A stretch of 64,000 nucleotides of DNA from Streptomyces piniterrae. Its GTDB lineage: Bacteria > Actinomycetota > Actinomycetes > Streptomycetales > Streptomycetaceae. Both the position numbers and the translations under genes were made by a program. Each line of letters opens with the position of its first letter. Position 1 is the stretch's first letter. Where the stretch lies: positions 1 through 64,000 of the forward strand of contig NZ_SUMB01000015.1 of assembly GCF_005048155.1 (NCBI RefSeq). Direction: 5' to 3'. Below are positions 25,672-33,859 of the stretch, piece after piece. The notes beneath the pieces were generated by a model. The model saw only the letters and a list, made by a program, of their open reading frames with translations, was not told the origin of the DNA and ran no database searches.

Positions 25672-26631
25672 ATGACTTCGACGCCTGTCACCACCACTGC
25701 CACGTCCGCCGCCGCCGAGACCGCTTCCGCCGCCCCCTCGGCCGCGGAGGCCGCCGACGGGACCGGCCTGCACGGCCCGGTCACCGCCTGGTTCGACGAG
25801 CACGCCCGCGATCTGCCCTGGCGCCGCCCCGACGCGGGGGCCTGGGGCGTGATGGTCAGCGAGTTCATGCTGCAGCAGACGCCGGTCAGCAGAGTGCTGC
25901 CGGTGTATGAGCAGTGGCTGGCCCGATGGCCGCGCCCCGCCGACCTGGCCGCCGAAGCACCGGGCGAGGCCGTCCGCGCCTGGGGCCGGCTCGGCTATCC
26001 GCGGCGCGCCCTGCGCCTGCACGCCGCGGCCTCGGCCATACAGGAGCGGCACGGCGGTGACGTACCGCGCGAGCACGCCCAGTTGCTGGCGCTACCCGGC
26101 GTGGGCGAGTACACGGCGGCGGCCGTGGCGTCCTTCGCGTACGGGCAGCGGCATGCGGTGCTGGACACGAATGTGCGCCGGGTGTTCGCGCGCGCCGTCG
26201 CCGGCCGGCAGTATCCGCCGAACGCCACCACGGCGGCCGAGCGCAAGCTCGCCCGTGCGCTGCTGCCGCAGGACGAGGCGCTCGCGGCGCGCTGGGCGGC
26301 GGCCACGATGGAGTTGGGCGCGTTGGTGTGCACGGCGCGCGGCCCCGAGTGTGTGCGCTGCCCGATCGCCACGCAGTGCGCCTGGCGGCTGGCCGGTTCC
26401 CCGGCGCATGAGGGTCCGGCGCGGCGGACCCAGACGTATGCCGGTACCGACCGGCAGGTGCGCGGCAAGCTGCTCGCCGTGCTGCGGGAGGCGGTCTCGC
26501 CGGTGCCGCAGGTGGTGCTGGACGCGGTGTGGGACGAGCCGGTGCAGCGGGCGCGCGCGCTGGACGGGCTGGTCGCGGACGGGCTGGTGGAGCCCCTCAG
26601 CGGCGGCCGCTACCGACTGCCGCTCACGTAG
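25672..26631 (+). CDS. mutY: A/G-specific adenine DNA glycosylase
   Basis: This 319-residue base-excision enzyme removes adenine opposite 8-oxoguanine. It has the catalytic Glu64 in EFMLQQTPVSRV, the helix-hairpin-helix LPGVGEYTAAAVASFA, the catalytic Asp165 in VLDTNVRRV, and the 4Fe-4S cluster ligands C-x6-C-x2-C-x5-C (CTARGPECVRCPIATQC). A shortened C-terminal NUDIX-like 8-oxoG-recognition region follows, as usual in actinobacteria. ATG 25672 is chosen by family length; a Thr/Ala-rich tail of about 25 residues precedes the core. Its terminal codons and stop are reiterated downstream. Confidence 0.95.
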   Translation: MTSTPVTTTATSAAAETASAAPSAAEAADGTGLHGPVTAWFDEHARDLPWRRPDAGAWGVMVSEFMLQQTPVSRVLPVYEQWLARWPRPADLAAEAPGEAVRAWGRLGYPRRALRLHAAASAIQERHGGDVPREHAQLLALPGVGEYTAAAVASFAYGQRHAVLDTNVRRVFARAVAGRQYPPNATTAAERKLARALLPQDEALAARWAAATMELGALVCTARGPECVRCPIATQCAWRLAGSPAHEGPARRTQTYAGTDRQVRGKLLAVLREAVSPVPQVVLDAVWDEPVQRARALDGLVADGLVEPLSGGRYRLPLT

Positions 26632-26740
26632 CGGCCAGGGGTCGTGGGTCGTCGCGGGGGCTCCGCTCACATAGGCGCCACCAGCCCGCCTCCGCTCACA
26701 TAGGCGCCGCCTGACCGGTCCGCTCACACAGGCGATCGCC
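26620..26740 (+). repeat. Reiterated mutY 3' end (CCGCTCACnTAG copies)
   Basis: The gene end CCGCTCACGTAGCGGCC (26620-26636, stop TAG) recurs as CCGCTCACATAGGCGCC at 26663-26679 and 26692-26708, and as CCGCTCACACAGGCG at 26720-26734. A weaker copy (TCGCTCATCCAG) follows near 26750. Spacings are 43, 29 and 28 bp. Confidence 0.8.
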
Positions 26741-27224
26741 AACCGGCTTCGCTCATCCAGCAGCGAAGCCGGACGGGCCGGCGGGAAGCCGGGCCGACCG
26801 ACGCGCGGGCCGACGGGGCGGGCCGACGGGCGGACAGATGTTGCCGTTGGCGTAGCTGTCGGCGCAGGCGTAGGCGTTGGCGGTCATGCTGGGCGGACGT
26901 ACGCGCACGGTTCAGCCAGTGACCCTGTCAGTCACGCAGTCAGTCACGTCGGACGTGTGCGAATGGCCGTAACCGCGGACCCGGACTGGTCGTAGGCCTT
27001 CTGGTGGGGGTGTTTCTCCCCCCGGAGGATGACCCGTCAGGGCGGTCCGTCCGTCCGAGGTATGACCCCCGGTGCGCTGTTACACAACCGAGGGTTTTCC
27101 GTGCATTCGCTGTGGGGCCGACGCACATTACGTCGCAACACCCCCTCCGTAGCGTCTTCCTCGTGCTGGAGATGACTGCCAGCGCGGTCAACGTGGGGAA
27201 CGCAAGCGGATCGGAGGCGTCGAG
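26741..27224. other. Intergenic region upstream of sigE
   Basis: No gene is supported. From about 26780 to 26945 it is made of short imperfect repeats (GGGCCGACGGGG, GTAGGCGTTGG, GTCAGTCACG twice). A GGGGG/CCCCC hairpin lies at about 27006-27021. The stretch 27080-27160, less GC-rich and containing ACACAACCGAGGGTTTTCC, probably holds the CseB-dependent sigE promoter; exact boxes could not be assigned. Confidence 0.45.
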
Positions 27225-27776
27225 ATGGCGACCAGCGGCGGCAAGGTACTGGACTTCGAAGAGTACGTACGTACGCGGCAGGAGGCTCTGCTGCGCAGTG
27301 CCAGGCGACTGGTGCCCGATCCGGTCGATGCCCAGGATCTGCTCCAGACGGCCCTGGTCCGTACGTACGGCCGTTGGGATGGCATCGCGGACAAGTCCCT
27401 CGCGGACGCCTACCTCCGCCGCGTCATGATCAACACGCGTACGGAGTGGTGGCGGGCCCGCAAGCTGGAGGAGGTGCCCACCGAGCAGCTCCCGGACGCG
27501 AGCGTGGACGACGGCACCGAGCAGCGCGCCGACCGTGCGCTGCTGATGGACATACTCGGGGTGCTGGCTCCCAAGCAGCGCAGCGTTGTGGTGCTGCGGC
27601 ACTGGGAGCAGATGAGCACCGAGGAGACTGCGGCGGCGCTCGGTATGTCGACGGGTACGGTCAAGAGCACGCTGCACCGTGCGCTGGCGCGGCTCCGTCA
27701 GGAGCTGGAGAACCGTGACATCGATGCGCGGGTGCTGGAGCGGGGCGAGCAGGAGCGGGAGCGGTGCGCGGCCTGA
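27225..27776 (+). CDS. sigE: ECF RNA polymerase sigma factor SigE (cell-envelope stress)
   Basis: This 183-residue ECF sigma factor directs transcription of envelope-stress genes. Region 2 (LLRSARRLVPDPVDAQDLLQTALVRTYGRWDGI) and region 4 (LAPKQRSVVVLRHWEQMSTEETAAALGMSTGTVKSTLHRALARLR) are complete. It is the first gene of the sigE-cseA-cseB-cseC set, the arrangement known from S. coelicolor. There the CseBC two-component system switches on sigE in response to wall damage, and no classical anti-sigma factor is involved. GGAGG lies 9 bp before ATG 27225. Confidence 0.95.
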   Translation: MATSGGKVLDFEEYVRTRQEALLRSARRLVPDPVDAQDLLQTALVRTYGRWDGIADKSLADAYLRRVMINTRTEWWRARKLEEVPTEQLPDASVDDGTEQRADRALLMDILGVLAPKQRSVVVLRHWEQMSTEETAAALGMSTGTVKSTLHRALARLRQELENRDIDARVLERGEQERERCAA

Positions 27777-27969
27777 CGGCCGGCGCGGGGCACCGTGCGG
27801 CCCGGTTGCGGGCGGGCGGTGGCCGGGGGAGTGGTTCGGGCCGGGGGCAAGTGCGCAGGTCAGCGGGGAGTGCGGCGGGCTCTTCGGGGTCCGCGACGCG
27901 GCGCGCGGCGTTACGCGCCACAATCACCCCAGGAGCAGCGGCGGGATCAGCGGCTGTGCGAGCAGCGCG

Positions 27970-28656
27970 GTGAGCGGGAGCGGATTGTCCAGGAACAGGT
28001 TGACCGGTGGGTTGACCAGAGGCGGCGCGGCCACGGCGGGGGTGGCCGCCGTCGGCCTTTTGCTGGCCAGTTGCCATCCGGGAAGTGAGGGTGTGCGCTC
28101 CGAGGGGTCGGCGAGTGGTTCGCCGCTGCCCAGGGGTTCGCTGAGTGCTTCGCCGGCGCCTGCGCCGTCGTCGTCCGTCGGTCCTGGCGAGGTCGATGTG
28201 GTGGCGTTGCTGAAGGGCGATGCGAGGGTCGGGGACGATGTGAAGAAGTCCTTGGCGAAGCCGTGCGCGGCCGACGCGTATCCGGTGGAGGTGGCGTATG
28301 CGTCGCTGACCGGCGGTAAGTCTCCCGATGTCATCGTCAATGTGCTGACGTGCGCGGACTCGGTGGGCATCGGCTCGTACGTCTACCGTAGGGACCGTGG
28401 TGCGCCGGGCGGTTATGAGAATGTGTTCGCCGATGAGGAGCCGACGGTGAGTGCCGCGGTCAACAAGGGCGAGCTGGAGACCTCCACGCAGTTCTATGAC
28501 ACTGGCGATGAGGTGTGTTGCCCGTCCGGTGAGGTGGTGAAGAACTACCACTGGTCGGATGGCCGCTTCACGAAGTACCGCGACCATGAGACCGACTACA
28601 GCAAGACCACCGCCCTGGGCTCCGGGCCTGCGGGCGGTACCGGATCGGAGGGTTGA
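27970..28656 (+). CDS. cseA: CseA lipoprotein, negative modulator of the SigE system
   Basis: This 228-residue predicted lipoprotein has signal peptide RLTGGLTRGGAATAGVAAVG with lipobox LLLASC. The mature part has a Ser/Pro linker and a compact outside domain with paired Cys (KPCAADAYPVE, LTCADSVGIG, DEVCCPSGEVV). CseA dampens sigE expression in S. coelicolor, probably by acting on the sensor domain of CseC. GTG 27970 is the last plausible start before the signal peptide, and its ribosome-binding site is weak. The 190-bp gap from sigE is unusually GC-rich and open in several frames. Confidence 0.85.
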   Translation: MSGSGLSRNRLTGGLTRGGAATAGVAAVGLLLASCHPGSEGVRSEGSASGSPLPRGSLSASPAPAPSSSVGPGEVDVVALLKGDARVGDDVKKSLAKPCAADAYPVEVAYASLTGGKSPDVIVNVLTCADSVGIGSYVYRRDRGAPGGYENVFADEEPTVSAAVNKGELETSTQFYDTGDEVCCPSGEVVKNYHWSDGRFTKYRDHETDYSKTTALGSGPAGGTGSEG

Positions 28657-28664
28657 GCAGCCGC

Positions 28665-29375
28665 ATGGCCGACACTCATGTCCTGTTCGTCGAGGACGAC
28701 GATGTCATCCGCGAAGCCACCCAACTCGCTCTGGAGCGGGATGGTTTCGTGGTCACCGCCATGCCCGACGGGCTCGCGGGTCTGGAGGCGTTCCGGGCGA
28801 ACCGGCCGGATATCGCGTTGCTCGATGTGATGGTGCCGGGGCTGGACGGGGTGAGTCTGTGCCGGCGGATCCGTGATGAGTCGACGGTTCCGGTGATCAT
28901 GTTGTCGGCGCGTGCCGACTCCATCGATGTGGTGCTCGGTCTGGAGGCCGGCGCCGATGACTATGTGACCAAGCCGTTCGACGGTGCGGTGCTGGTGGCC
29001 CGGATCCGGGCGGTGCTGCGTCGTTTCGGGCATGCGAGTGGTCCGGACGGGAACGGCGCGGGTGCGGCGGAGGCGGCGGAGCCCGCCGAGGCGGTGCTGC
29101 GTTTCGGTGATCTCGAGGTGGACACCGAGGGCATGGAGGTCCGTAAGGGTGGCGAGAATGTGGCGCTGACGCCGACGGAGATGCGTCTGCTGCTGGAGTT
29201 CTCGCATGCGCCGGGTACGGTCCTCTCGCGTGACCGGCTGTTGGAGCGGGTGTGGGATTACGGCTGGGGTGGTGACACCCGGGTGGTGGACGTCCATGTC
29301 CAGCGGTTGCGCGGCAAGATCGGCCAGGACCGGATCGAGACGGTCCGGGGCTTCGGATACAAGCTGAGAGGCTGA
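28665..29375 (+). CDS. cseB: Response regulator CseB
   Basis: This 236-residue OmpR/PhoB-type regulator activates sigE. The receiver domain has acidic FVEDDD (residues 8-13), the phospho-accepting Asp54 in ALLDVMVPG, and Lys in VTKPFD. The winged helix is at about 145-236 (EMRLLLEFSHAPGTVLSRDRLLERVWDY...VDVHVQRLRGKI). ATG 28665 is chosen (MADTHVLFVEDD), with GGAGGG about 13 bp upstream; a TTG at 28653 overlaps the cseA stop but is too close to that site. The Ala/Glu-rich interdomain linker is long. Confidence 0.95.
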   Translation: MADTHVLFVEDDDVIREATQLALERDGFVVTAMPDGLAGLEAFRANRPDIALLDVMVPGLDGVSLCRRIRDESTVPVIMLSARADSIDVVLGLEAGADDYVTKPFDGAVLVARIRAVLRRFGHASGPDGNGAGAAEAAEPAEAVLRFGDLEVDTEGMEVRKGGENVALTPTEMRLLLEFSHAPGTVLSRDRLLERVWDYGWGGDTRVVDVHVQRLRGKIGQDRIETVRGFGYKLRG

Positions 29376-29383
29376 CACCCGCG

Positions 29384-30685
29384 GTGGTCAGGGTGGCCCT
29401 GCGGACGGGTCTGAGATGGAAGCTCAGTGCCGCGATCGCGCTCGTCGGGGCGTTGGTCGCGATCGCGCTGAGCCTTGTCGTGCACAAGGCGGCTCGGGCT
29501 TCGATGCTGGACAACAGCCGGGATGTGCAGATCGAGCGGCTGAACTTCACGCAGAAGATCTTCGAGTCGACGAACCGGGTGCAGTTCGGTGCGCGGATCG
29601 ATGATCCGGCGTTGCCGAAGCCGTTGCGGGACGAGGTCGCCGAGGGTGAGCGGGCGACGTATCTGCAGGACACCGGGGAGACGGTGCCCGAGGTGTGGGC
29701 GGCGACGCCGCTCGGTAATGGCCGGGTGCTGTCGATGCATGACCGGTTCCCCGACCGGTTCGCGGTGCTGGATGATCTGGATCAGGCGCTGGTGATCGGT
29801 TCGACGGCTGTGGTGGTCGGTGGCTGTGCGCTGGGTGTTCTGGTCGGCGGGCGGCTGTCGAAGCGGCTGCGGACGGCGGCTGCCGCGGTGGGCCGGCTCG
29901 CGGATGGTGACACTTCGGTCCGTATCCGGGACGAGGTGGGTGGCCGGGTCCGGGACGAGACCGATGATCTGGCGTGGGCCGTGGATGCGATGTCGGACGC
30001 GTTGCAGCAGCGCATCGAGGCGGAGCGGCGGGTGACCGCCGATATCGCGCATGAGCTGCGTACGCCGGTGACCGGTCTGCTGACCGCGGCCGAGTTGTTG
30101 CCGCCGGGCCGGCCGTCGGAGTTGGTGCGGGACCGGGCGCAGGCGATGCGCACGCTCGTCGAGGATGTGCTGGAGGTGGCGCGGCTCGATGGTTATGCGG
30201 AGCGGGCGGAGCTTCAGGATGTCGCGTTGGGCGAGTTCGTCACGCGGCGGGTGCGGTCGTTGAATCCGGATATCAGCGTCGAGGTCGCGCGGGATGCGGA
30301 GGTCACCACGGATCCGCGGCGGCTGGAGCGGATTCTGGGCAATCTCATCGCGAATGCGGCGCGGCACGGCAAGCCGCCGATCGAGGTCACGGTGGAGGGC
30401 CGGGTGCTGCGGGTCCGTGATCATGGGACGGGTTTCCCGGAGGCGTTGTTGCGGGAGGGCCCGAGCCGGTTCCGTACGGGCAGCAGTGACCGGTCGGGCC
30501 GCGGTCATGGTCTGGGGCTGACGATCGCGGCGGGGCAGGCGAGGGTGCTGGGTGCCCGGCTGACGTTCCGGAACGCGGATGAGCTGACGGATGGTTCGAC
30601 GGGGGCGGTCTCCGTGCTGTGGTTGCCGGAGAACGCGCCGACGTCGACGGGGAGCTTTCCGGTGATTCAGCTTCCCGACCGGTGA
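29384..30685 (+). CDS. cseC: Sensor histidine kinase CseC
   Basis: This 433-residue membrane kinase senses envelope damage. It has a first membrane helix at about 13-35 and a short outside sensor (about 36-130). A second helix (VIGSTAVVVGGCALGVLVGG) leads to HAMP, then the H-box DIAHELRTPVTGL (His about 222), N-box NLIANAARHG, and G-boxes DHGTGFPE and GRGHGLGL. GTG 29384 lies 8 bp after the cseB stop. A strong terminator follows the gene. It should phosphorylate CseB and so induce sigE. Confidence 0.95.
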   Translation: MVRVALRTGLRWKLSAAIALVGALVAIALSLVVHKAARASMLDNSRDVQIERLNFTQKIFESTNRVQFGARIDDPALPKPLRDEVAEGERATYLQDTGETVPEVWAATPLGNGRVLSMHDRFPDRFAVLDDLDQALVIGSTAVVVGGCALGVLVGGRLSKRLRTAAAAVGRLADGDTSVRIRDEVGGRVRDETDDLAWAVDAMSDALQQRIEAERRVTADIAHELRTPVTGLLTAAELLPPGRPSELVRDRAQAMRTLVEDVLEVARLDGYAERAELQDVALGEFVTRRVRSLNPDISVEVARDAEVTTDPRRLERILGNLIANAARHGKPPIEVTVEGRVLRVRDHGTGFPEALLREGPSRFRTGSSDRSGRGHGLGLTIAAGQARVLGARLTFRNADELTDGSTGAVSVLWLPENAPTSTGSFPVIQLPDR

Positions 30686-30756
30686 CGGTGCGCTGCGGTT
30701 GGCCTGGGCCGACTTGATCGCTCGCCGTTTTGGGCTGTCCCGCCGAGAAATGCAGT

Positions 30757-30785
30757 GGGGCGCGCGTAAGGATTACGCGCGCCCC
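30757..30785. terminator. Bidirectional terminator between cseC and MFS exporter gene
   Basis: A perfect 13-bp stem, GGGGCGCGCGTAA and TTACGCGCGCCCC, has a 3-base loop (GGA). It is followed by TGCTCGGTTTT on the plus strand and lies between convergent genes. Confidence 0.9.
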
Positions 30786-30808
30786 TGCTCGGTTTTCCCG
30801 CGGACGGT

Positions 30809-32416
30809 CTAGACGGCCGCCACCTCGACCGGTGCCTGCTCCTGCGGGGCGTTCTCGCCCTCCGGGCGGCTCGCCGGGCCGCCGCGGAGCGGGACCTCCT
30901 TGACGAACCAGGCCGCGGCGAAGCCGATGATGCTGACCACGGCGCCCCAGAGGAAGACGTGGTGGGTGCCGGTGGCGACCGCGTGGTCGTAGGCGTCCTT
31001 GATCATCGGCGGCAGTTCGTTCAGGCGCTTCGGGTCCATCTGGGCTCCGCCGCCGGTCAGCTTTTCGCCGGCCTTGCCGACCCGTTCGGCCATCGTGGTC
31101 TGCACCTGGTGGGTGAAGATCGCGCCGAAGATCGCGACGCCGAAGGAGCCGCCGATCGTACGGAAGAGGGTGGCGGAGGAGGAGCCGACGCCCATGTCCT
31201 TCATCTCGACGCTGTTCTGCGCGATCAGCATGGTGGTCTGCATGAGGAAGCCCATGCCGGCGCCGAGTACCGCCATGTAGGCGCCGGAGGTGAAGCGGGT
31301 GGTGTCGGTGTCCATGAGGGACAGCAGCGCGAGGCCGGCGGTGATCAGTCCGCCGCCGACCACGACGAAGATCTTGTATTTGCCGGTCGAGGTGGTGAAC
31401 CGGCCCGCGAACAGGGAGACGGCCATCATCGCGAGCAGCATCGGCAGCAGCAGCAGTCCGGAGTTGGTGGCCGAGGCGCCCTGGACGGTCTGCTGGAACA
31501 GCGGCAGGAAGGTCATCGATCCGAACATCACGAAGCCGACGAGGAAGCCGATGACCGTGATGAGGGAGAAGTTGCCGTTGCGGAAGATGTGCAGCGGCAG
31601 TACCGGCTCGGCGACCTTGCGCTCCACGAGGACGAAGGCGGCGAGCGCGATCACGCCGGTGATGCCGAGGCCGATGATCTGGCCGGAGAGCCAGTCGTAC
31701 TCGGTGCCGCCCCAGGTGGTGATCAGTACCAGGGCGGTGATGCCGATGGTGAGGAGCGCGGCGCCGACGTAGTCGATGCGGGTCTGCGAGCGCTTCTTGG
31801 GCAGGTGCAGCACCGTGGTGATCATGACGAGTGCTATCGCCCCGAGGGGCAGGTTGATGTAGAAGCTCCAGCGCCAGCCGAGGTGGTCGGTGATGGTGCC
31901 GCCGACCAGCGGCCCGCCGATCATCGCGACGGCCATGACGCCGGCCATCATGCCCTGGTACTTGCCGCGCTCACGGGGCGGGATGAGATCACCGATGATC
32001 GCCATGACGCCGACCATCAGGCCGCCGGCGCCGAGGCCCTGGACCGCGCGGAAGCCGATCAGCTGGCCCATGTCCTGTGCCATTCCGGACAGCACGGAGC
32101 CGATCAGGAAGAGCACGATGGAGGTCAGGAAGACGCCCTTGCGTCCGTACATGTCGCCGAGCTTGCCCCAGATCGGGGTTGAGGCGGCGGTGGCGAGTGT
32201 GTAGGCGGTGACCACCCAGGACAGGTGCTCCAGTCCGCCGAGCTCGCCGACGATGGTCGGCATCGCGGTGCCGACGATCATGTTGTCCAGCATCGCGAGC
32301 AGCATCGCGATCATGAGCGCGAAGAGTACGACGCGCACGCTGGCCGGTTGTCTGCCCGCGCTTTGCGCCGGTTTCTGCTTTTCCCCCGCAGCTGGGGTCG
32401 CGTTCCCCTGCGACAT
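30809..32416 (-). CDS. MFS drug exporter, DHA2 (14-helix) family
   Basis: This 535-residue drug:H+ antiporter of the EmrB/QacA type has fourteen hydrophobic segments. Motif A-like GKLGDMYGRKGVF follows the second helix, LDNMIVGTAMPTIVGELGG (motif D1) lies in helix 1, and motif C GGPLVGGTITDHLGWRWSF lies in helix 5. ATG 32416 (MSQGNATP) is chosen since GGAG then lies 8 bp upstream; a GTG at 32431 is possible. It is divergent from its TetR regulator across a 133-bp region with two TetR-type operators, the classic layout of a regulated efflux pump. Confidence 0.92.
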   Translation of the reverse strand: MSQGNATPAAGEKQKPAQSAGRQPASVRVVLFALMIAMLLAMLDNMIVGTAMPTIVGELGGLEHLSWVVTAYTLATAASTPIWGKLGDMYGRKGVFLTSIVLFLIGSVLSGMAQDMGQLIGFRAVQGLGAGGLMVGVMAIIGDLIPPRERGKYQGMMAGVMAVAMIGGPLVGGTITDHLGWRWSFYINLPLGAIALVMITTVLHLPKKRSQTRIDYVGAALLTIGITALVLITTWGGTEYDWLSGQIIGLGITGVIALAAFVLVERKVAEPVLPLHIFRNGNFSLITVIGFLVGFVMFGSMTFLPLFQQTVQGASATNSGLLLLPMLLAMMAVSLFAGRFTTSTGKYKIFVVVGGGLITAGLALLSLMDTDTTRFTSGAYMAVLGAGMGFLMQTTMLIAQNSVEMKDMGVGSSSATLFRTIGGSFGVAIFGAIFTHQVQTTMAERVGKAGEKLTGGGAQMDPKRLNELPPMIKDAYDHAVATGTHHVFLWGAVVSIIGFAAAWFVKEVPLRGGPASRPEGENAPQEQAPVEVAAV

Positions 32417-32433
32417 CCCCATCACTCCCACTT

Positions 32434-32497
32434 ACTTGCCGCCCGGCTAGTTCAGTACAGTGATGAAGGTAAGCGCCCTACTAGCCGGGCGTCAAGT
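32434..32497. promoter_or_regulatory. Paired TetR-type operators between MFS and tetR genes
   Basis: Two 18-bp quasi-palindromes are seen: ACTTGCCGCCCGGCTAGT (32434-32451) and ACTAGCCGGGCGTCAAGT (32480-32497). They fit ACTnGnCGnnCGnCnAGT and are inverted copies of each other. The inverted match extends outward over ACTTACTTG/CAAGTAAGT with one mismatch in 22. Centres are 46 bp apart. Confidence 0.8.
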
Positions 32498-32549
32498 AAG
32501 TTAATAAGCGGCCCTCTGACCAGCATCGACATCAGCGCAGGAGAGCACC

Positions 32550-33164
32550 ATGAGCACATCGCAGGCGCGCCGGGGCAACACCCGCCAGCGCATCCAGGAC
32601 GTCGCTCTGGAGCTGTTCTCGGAGCACGGCTACGACAAGACCTCGCTGCGCGAGATCGCCGAGAAGCTGGACGTCACCAAGGCGGCGCTCTACTACCACT
32701 TCAAGACCAAGGAAGACATCGTCGTCAGCCTGTTCCATGACCTGGGCAAGCCGTGCGACGAGCTGATCGTCTGGGCCGAGGGGCAGCCGCGCACCCTGGA
32801 GACCAAGAAGGAGGTGCTCAGCCGCTACAGCGAGGCGCTGCGTTCGGCCGAGCCGTTGTTCCGCTTCATGCAGGAGAACCAGGCCGCGGTGCGCGACCTG
32901 AGCATCGGCGAGACGTTCAAACAGCGGATGCTGACCCTCTTCGGCCTGCTGCGGGAGCCGGACACCGAGCTGGCGGATCAGGTGCGCTGCATCACGGCGC
33001 TGTTCTCGATGCATGCGGGCATGTTCGCGATGCAGAACCTGGAGGGCGACCCCGAGGACAAGCGCAAGGCCATCCTCGAGGTCGCCACAGAGCTGGTCAC
33101 GGCGGCCAACCCGCCGCACCGCCGGCCAGCTCGACCGGACTCAGCTCAGACGGATTCGCCGTGA
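32550..33164 (+). CDS. TetR family repressor of the divergent MFS exporter
   Basis: This 204-residue regulator has an N-terminal DNA-binding domain NTRQRIQDVALELFSEHGYDKTSLREIAEKLDVTKAALYYHFKTKEDI (recognition helix at about 35-53) and a helical ligand-binding C-terminus. GGAGAG lies 7 bp before ATG 32550. Location beside paired operators argues that it represses both itself and the exporter until the exporter substrate binds. Its last 19 bp overlap the end of the convergent M23 gene. Confidence 0.93.
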   Translation: MSTSQARRGNTRQRIQDVALELFSEHGYDKTSLREIAEKLDVTKAALYYHFKTKEDIVVSLFHDLGKPCDELIVWAEGQPRTLETKKEVLSRYSEALRSAEPLFRFMQENQAAVRDLSIGETFKQRMLTLFGLLREPDTELADQVRCITALFSMHAGMFAMQNLEGDPEDKRKAILEVATELVTAANPPHRRPARPDSAQTDSP

Positions 33165-33859
33165 GCCCGCAGGAATCCGGTCGGCTCGATGCCCGTCCCG
33201 TAGTCGGGGCCGGTGCGGATCTCGAAGTGCAGGTGGGGGCCGGTCGAGTTACCGGTGCTGCCGGACAGGCCGATCTTCTGGCCGGTGCCGACCTGCTGGC
33301 CGACGTGGACCTGTATCGCTGACAGGTGCGCGTACTGGCTGTAGGTGCCGTTGTCGTGCCGGACCACGATGGCGTTGCCGTAGGCCGGGCCGTCGCCGCC
33401 GCCGTAGGGGCCGGCCTTGACGACGGTGCCCTTGTGGACGGACTTGACCGTGGTGCCGGTCGGCACGACGAAGTCCTGGCCACTGTGGTTGTGCGACCAG
33501 TGGTCGCCGGCGAGGCCGAAGGTCGAGCCCAGGGTGTACTTGTCCACCGGCTTGACCCAGCCATTGGCCTTCTTGGCGGCGGCCTTCTTCGCAGCGGCCT
33601 TCTTGGCCTTCGCCTTCGCGGCGGCCTGCTTGGCCTTCGCGGCGGCGTGCTTGGCGTCGGCGACGGCCTTTACCTGTGCGTCGGCCTGCTTGGTGACCGC
33701 CGGGGCGACGCCGGAGGCGACGTTCATCAGGCTGGAGTCGGCGGCATTGGCGATACCGGCACCGAGCGCGGCGGTAACACCGAGGCCGGCGGCGACAACG
33801 GCGGCACGGGTATGCAGCGCGGGCTTCTTGGAATTACGGATCGCGGCGAACTTCGACAT
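33146..33859 (-). CDS. Secreted M23 (LytM-type) peptidoglycan endopeptidase
   Basis: This 237-residue zinc endopeptidase cuts peptidoglycan cross-bridges. A signal peptide is present (KPALHTRAAVVAAGLGVTAALGAGIANA, cleavage after ANA). It is followed by an Ala/Lys-rich low-complexity helix (about residues 70-100, AAAKAKQAAAKAKAKKAAAKK), likely a wall- or teichoic-acid-binding spacer. The M23 domain has ligands HSGQDF (H-x3-D) and HLHFEI (H-x-H). ATG 33859 has GGAGG about 10 bp upstream. Upstream lies a long (over 700 bp) regulatory region with a repeat array. Confidence 0.93.
   Translation of the reverse strand: MSKFAAIRNSKKPALHTRAAVVAAGLGVTAALGAGIANAADSSLMNVASGVAPAVTKQADAQVKAVADAKHAAAKAKQAAAKAKAKKAAAKKAAAKKANGWVKPVDKYTLGSTFGLAGDHWSHNHSGQDFVVPTGTTVKSVHKGTVVKAGPYGGGDGPAYGNAIVVRHDNGTYSQYAHLSAIQVHVGQQVGTGQKIGLSGSTGNSTGPHLHFEIRTGPDYGTGIEPTGFLRAHGESV

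Noticed and set aside
27764..27973. cseA starting at the GTG that overlaps the sigE stop
   Set aside because: That frame ends at 27973 and never enters the lipoprotein signal peptide, which is in another frame.
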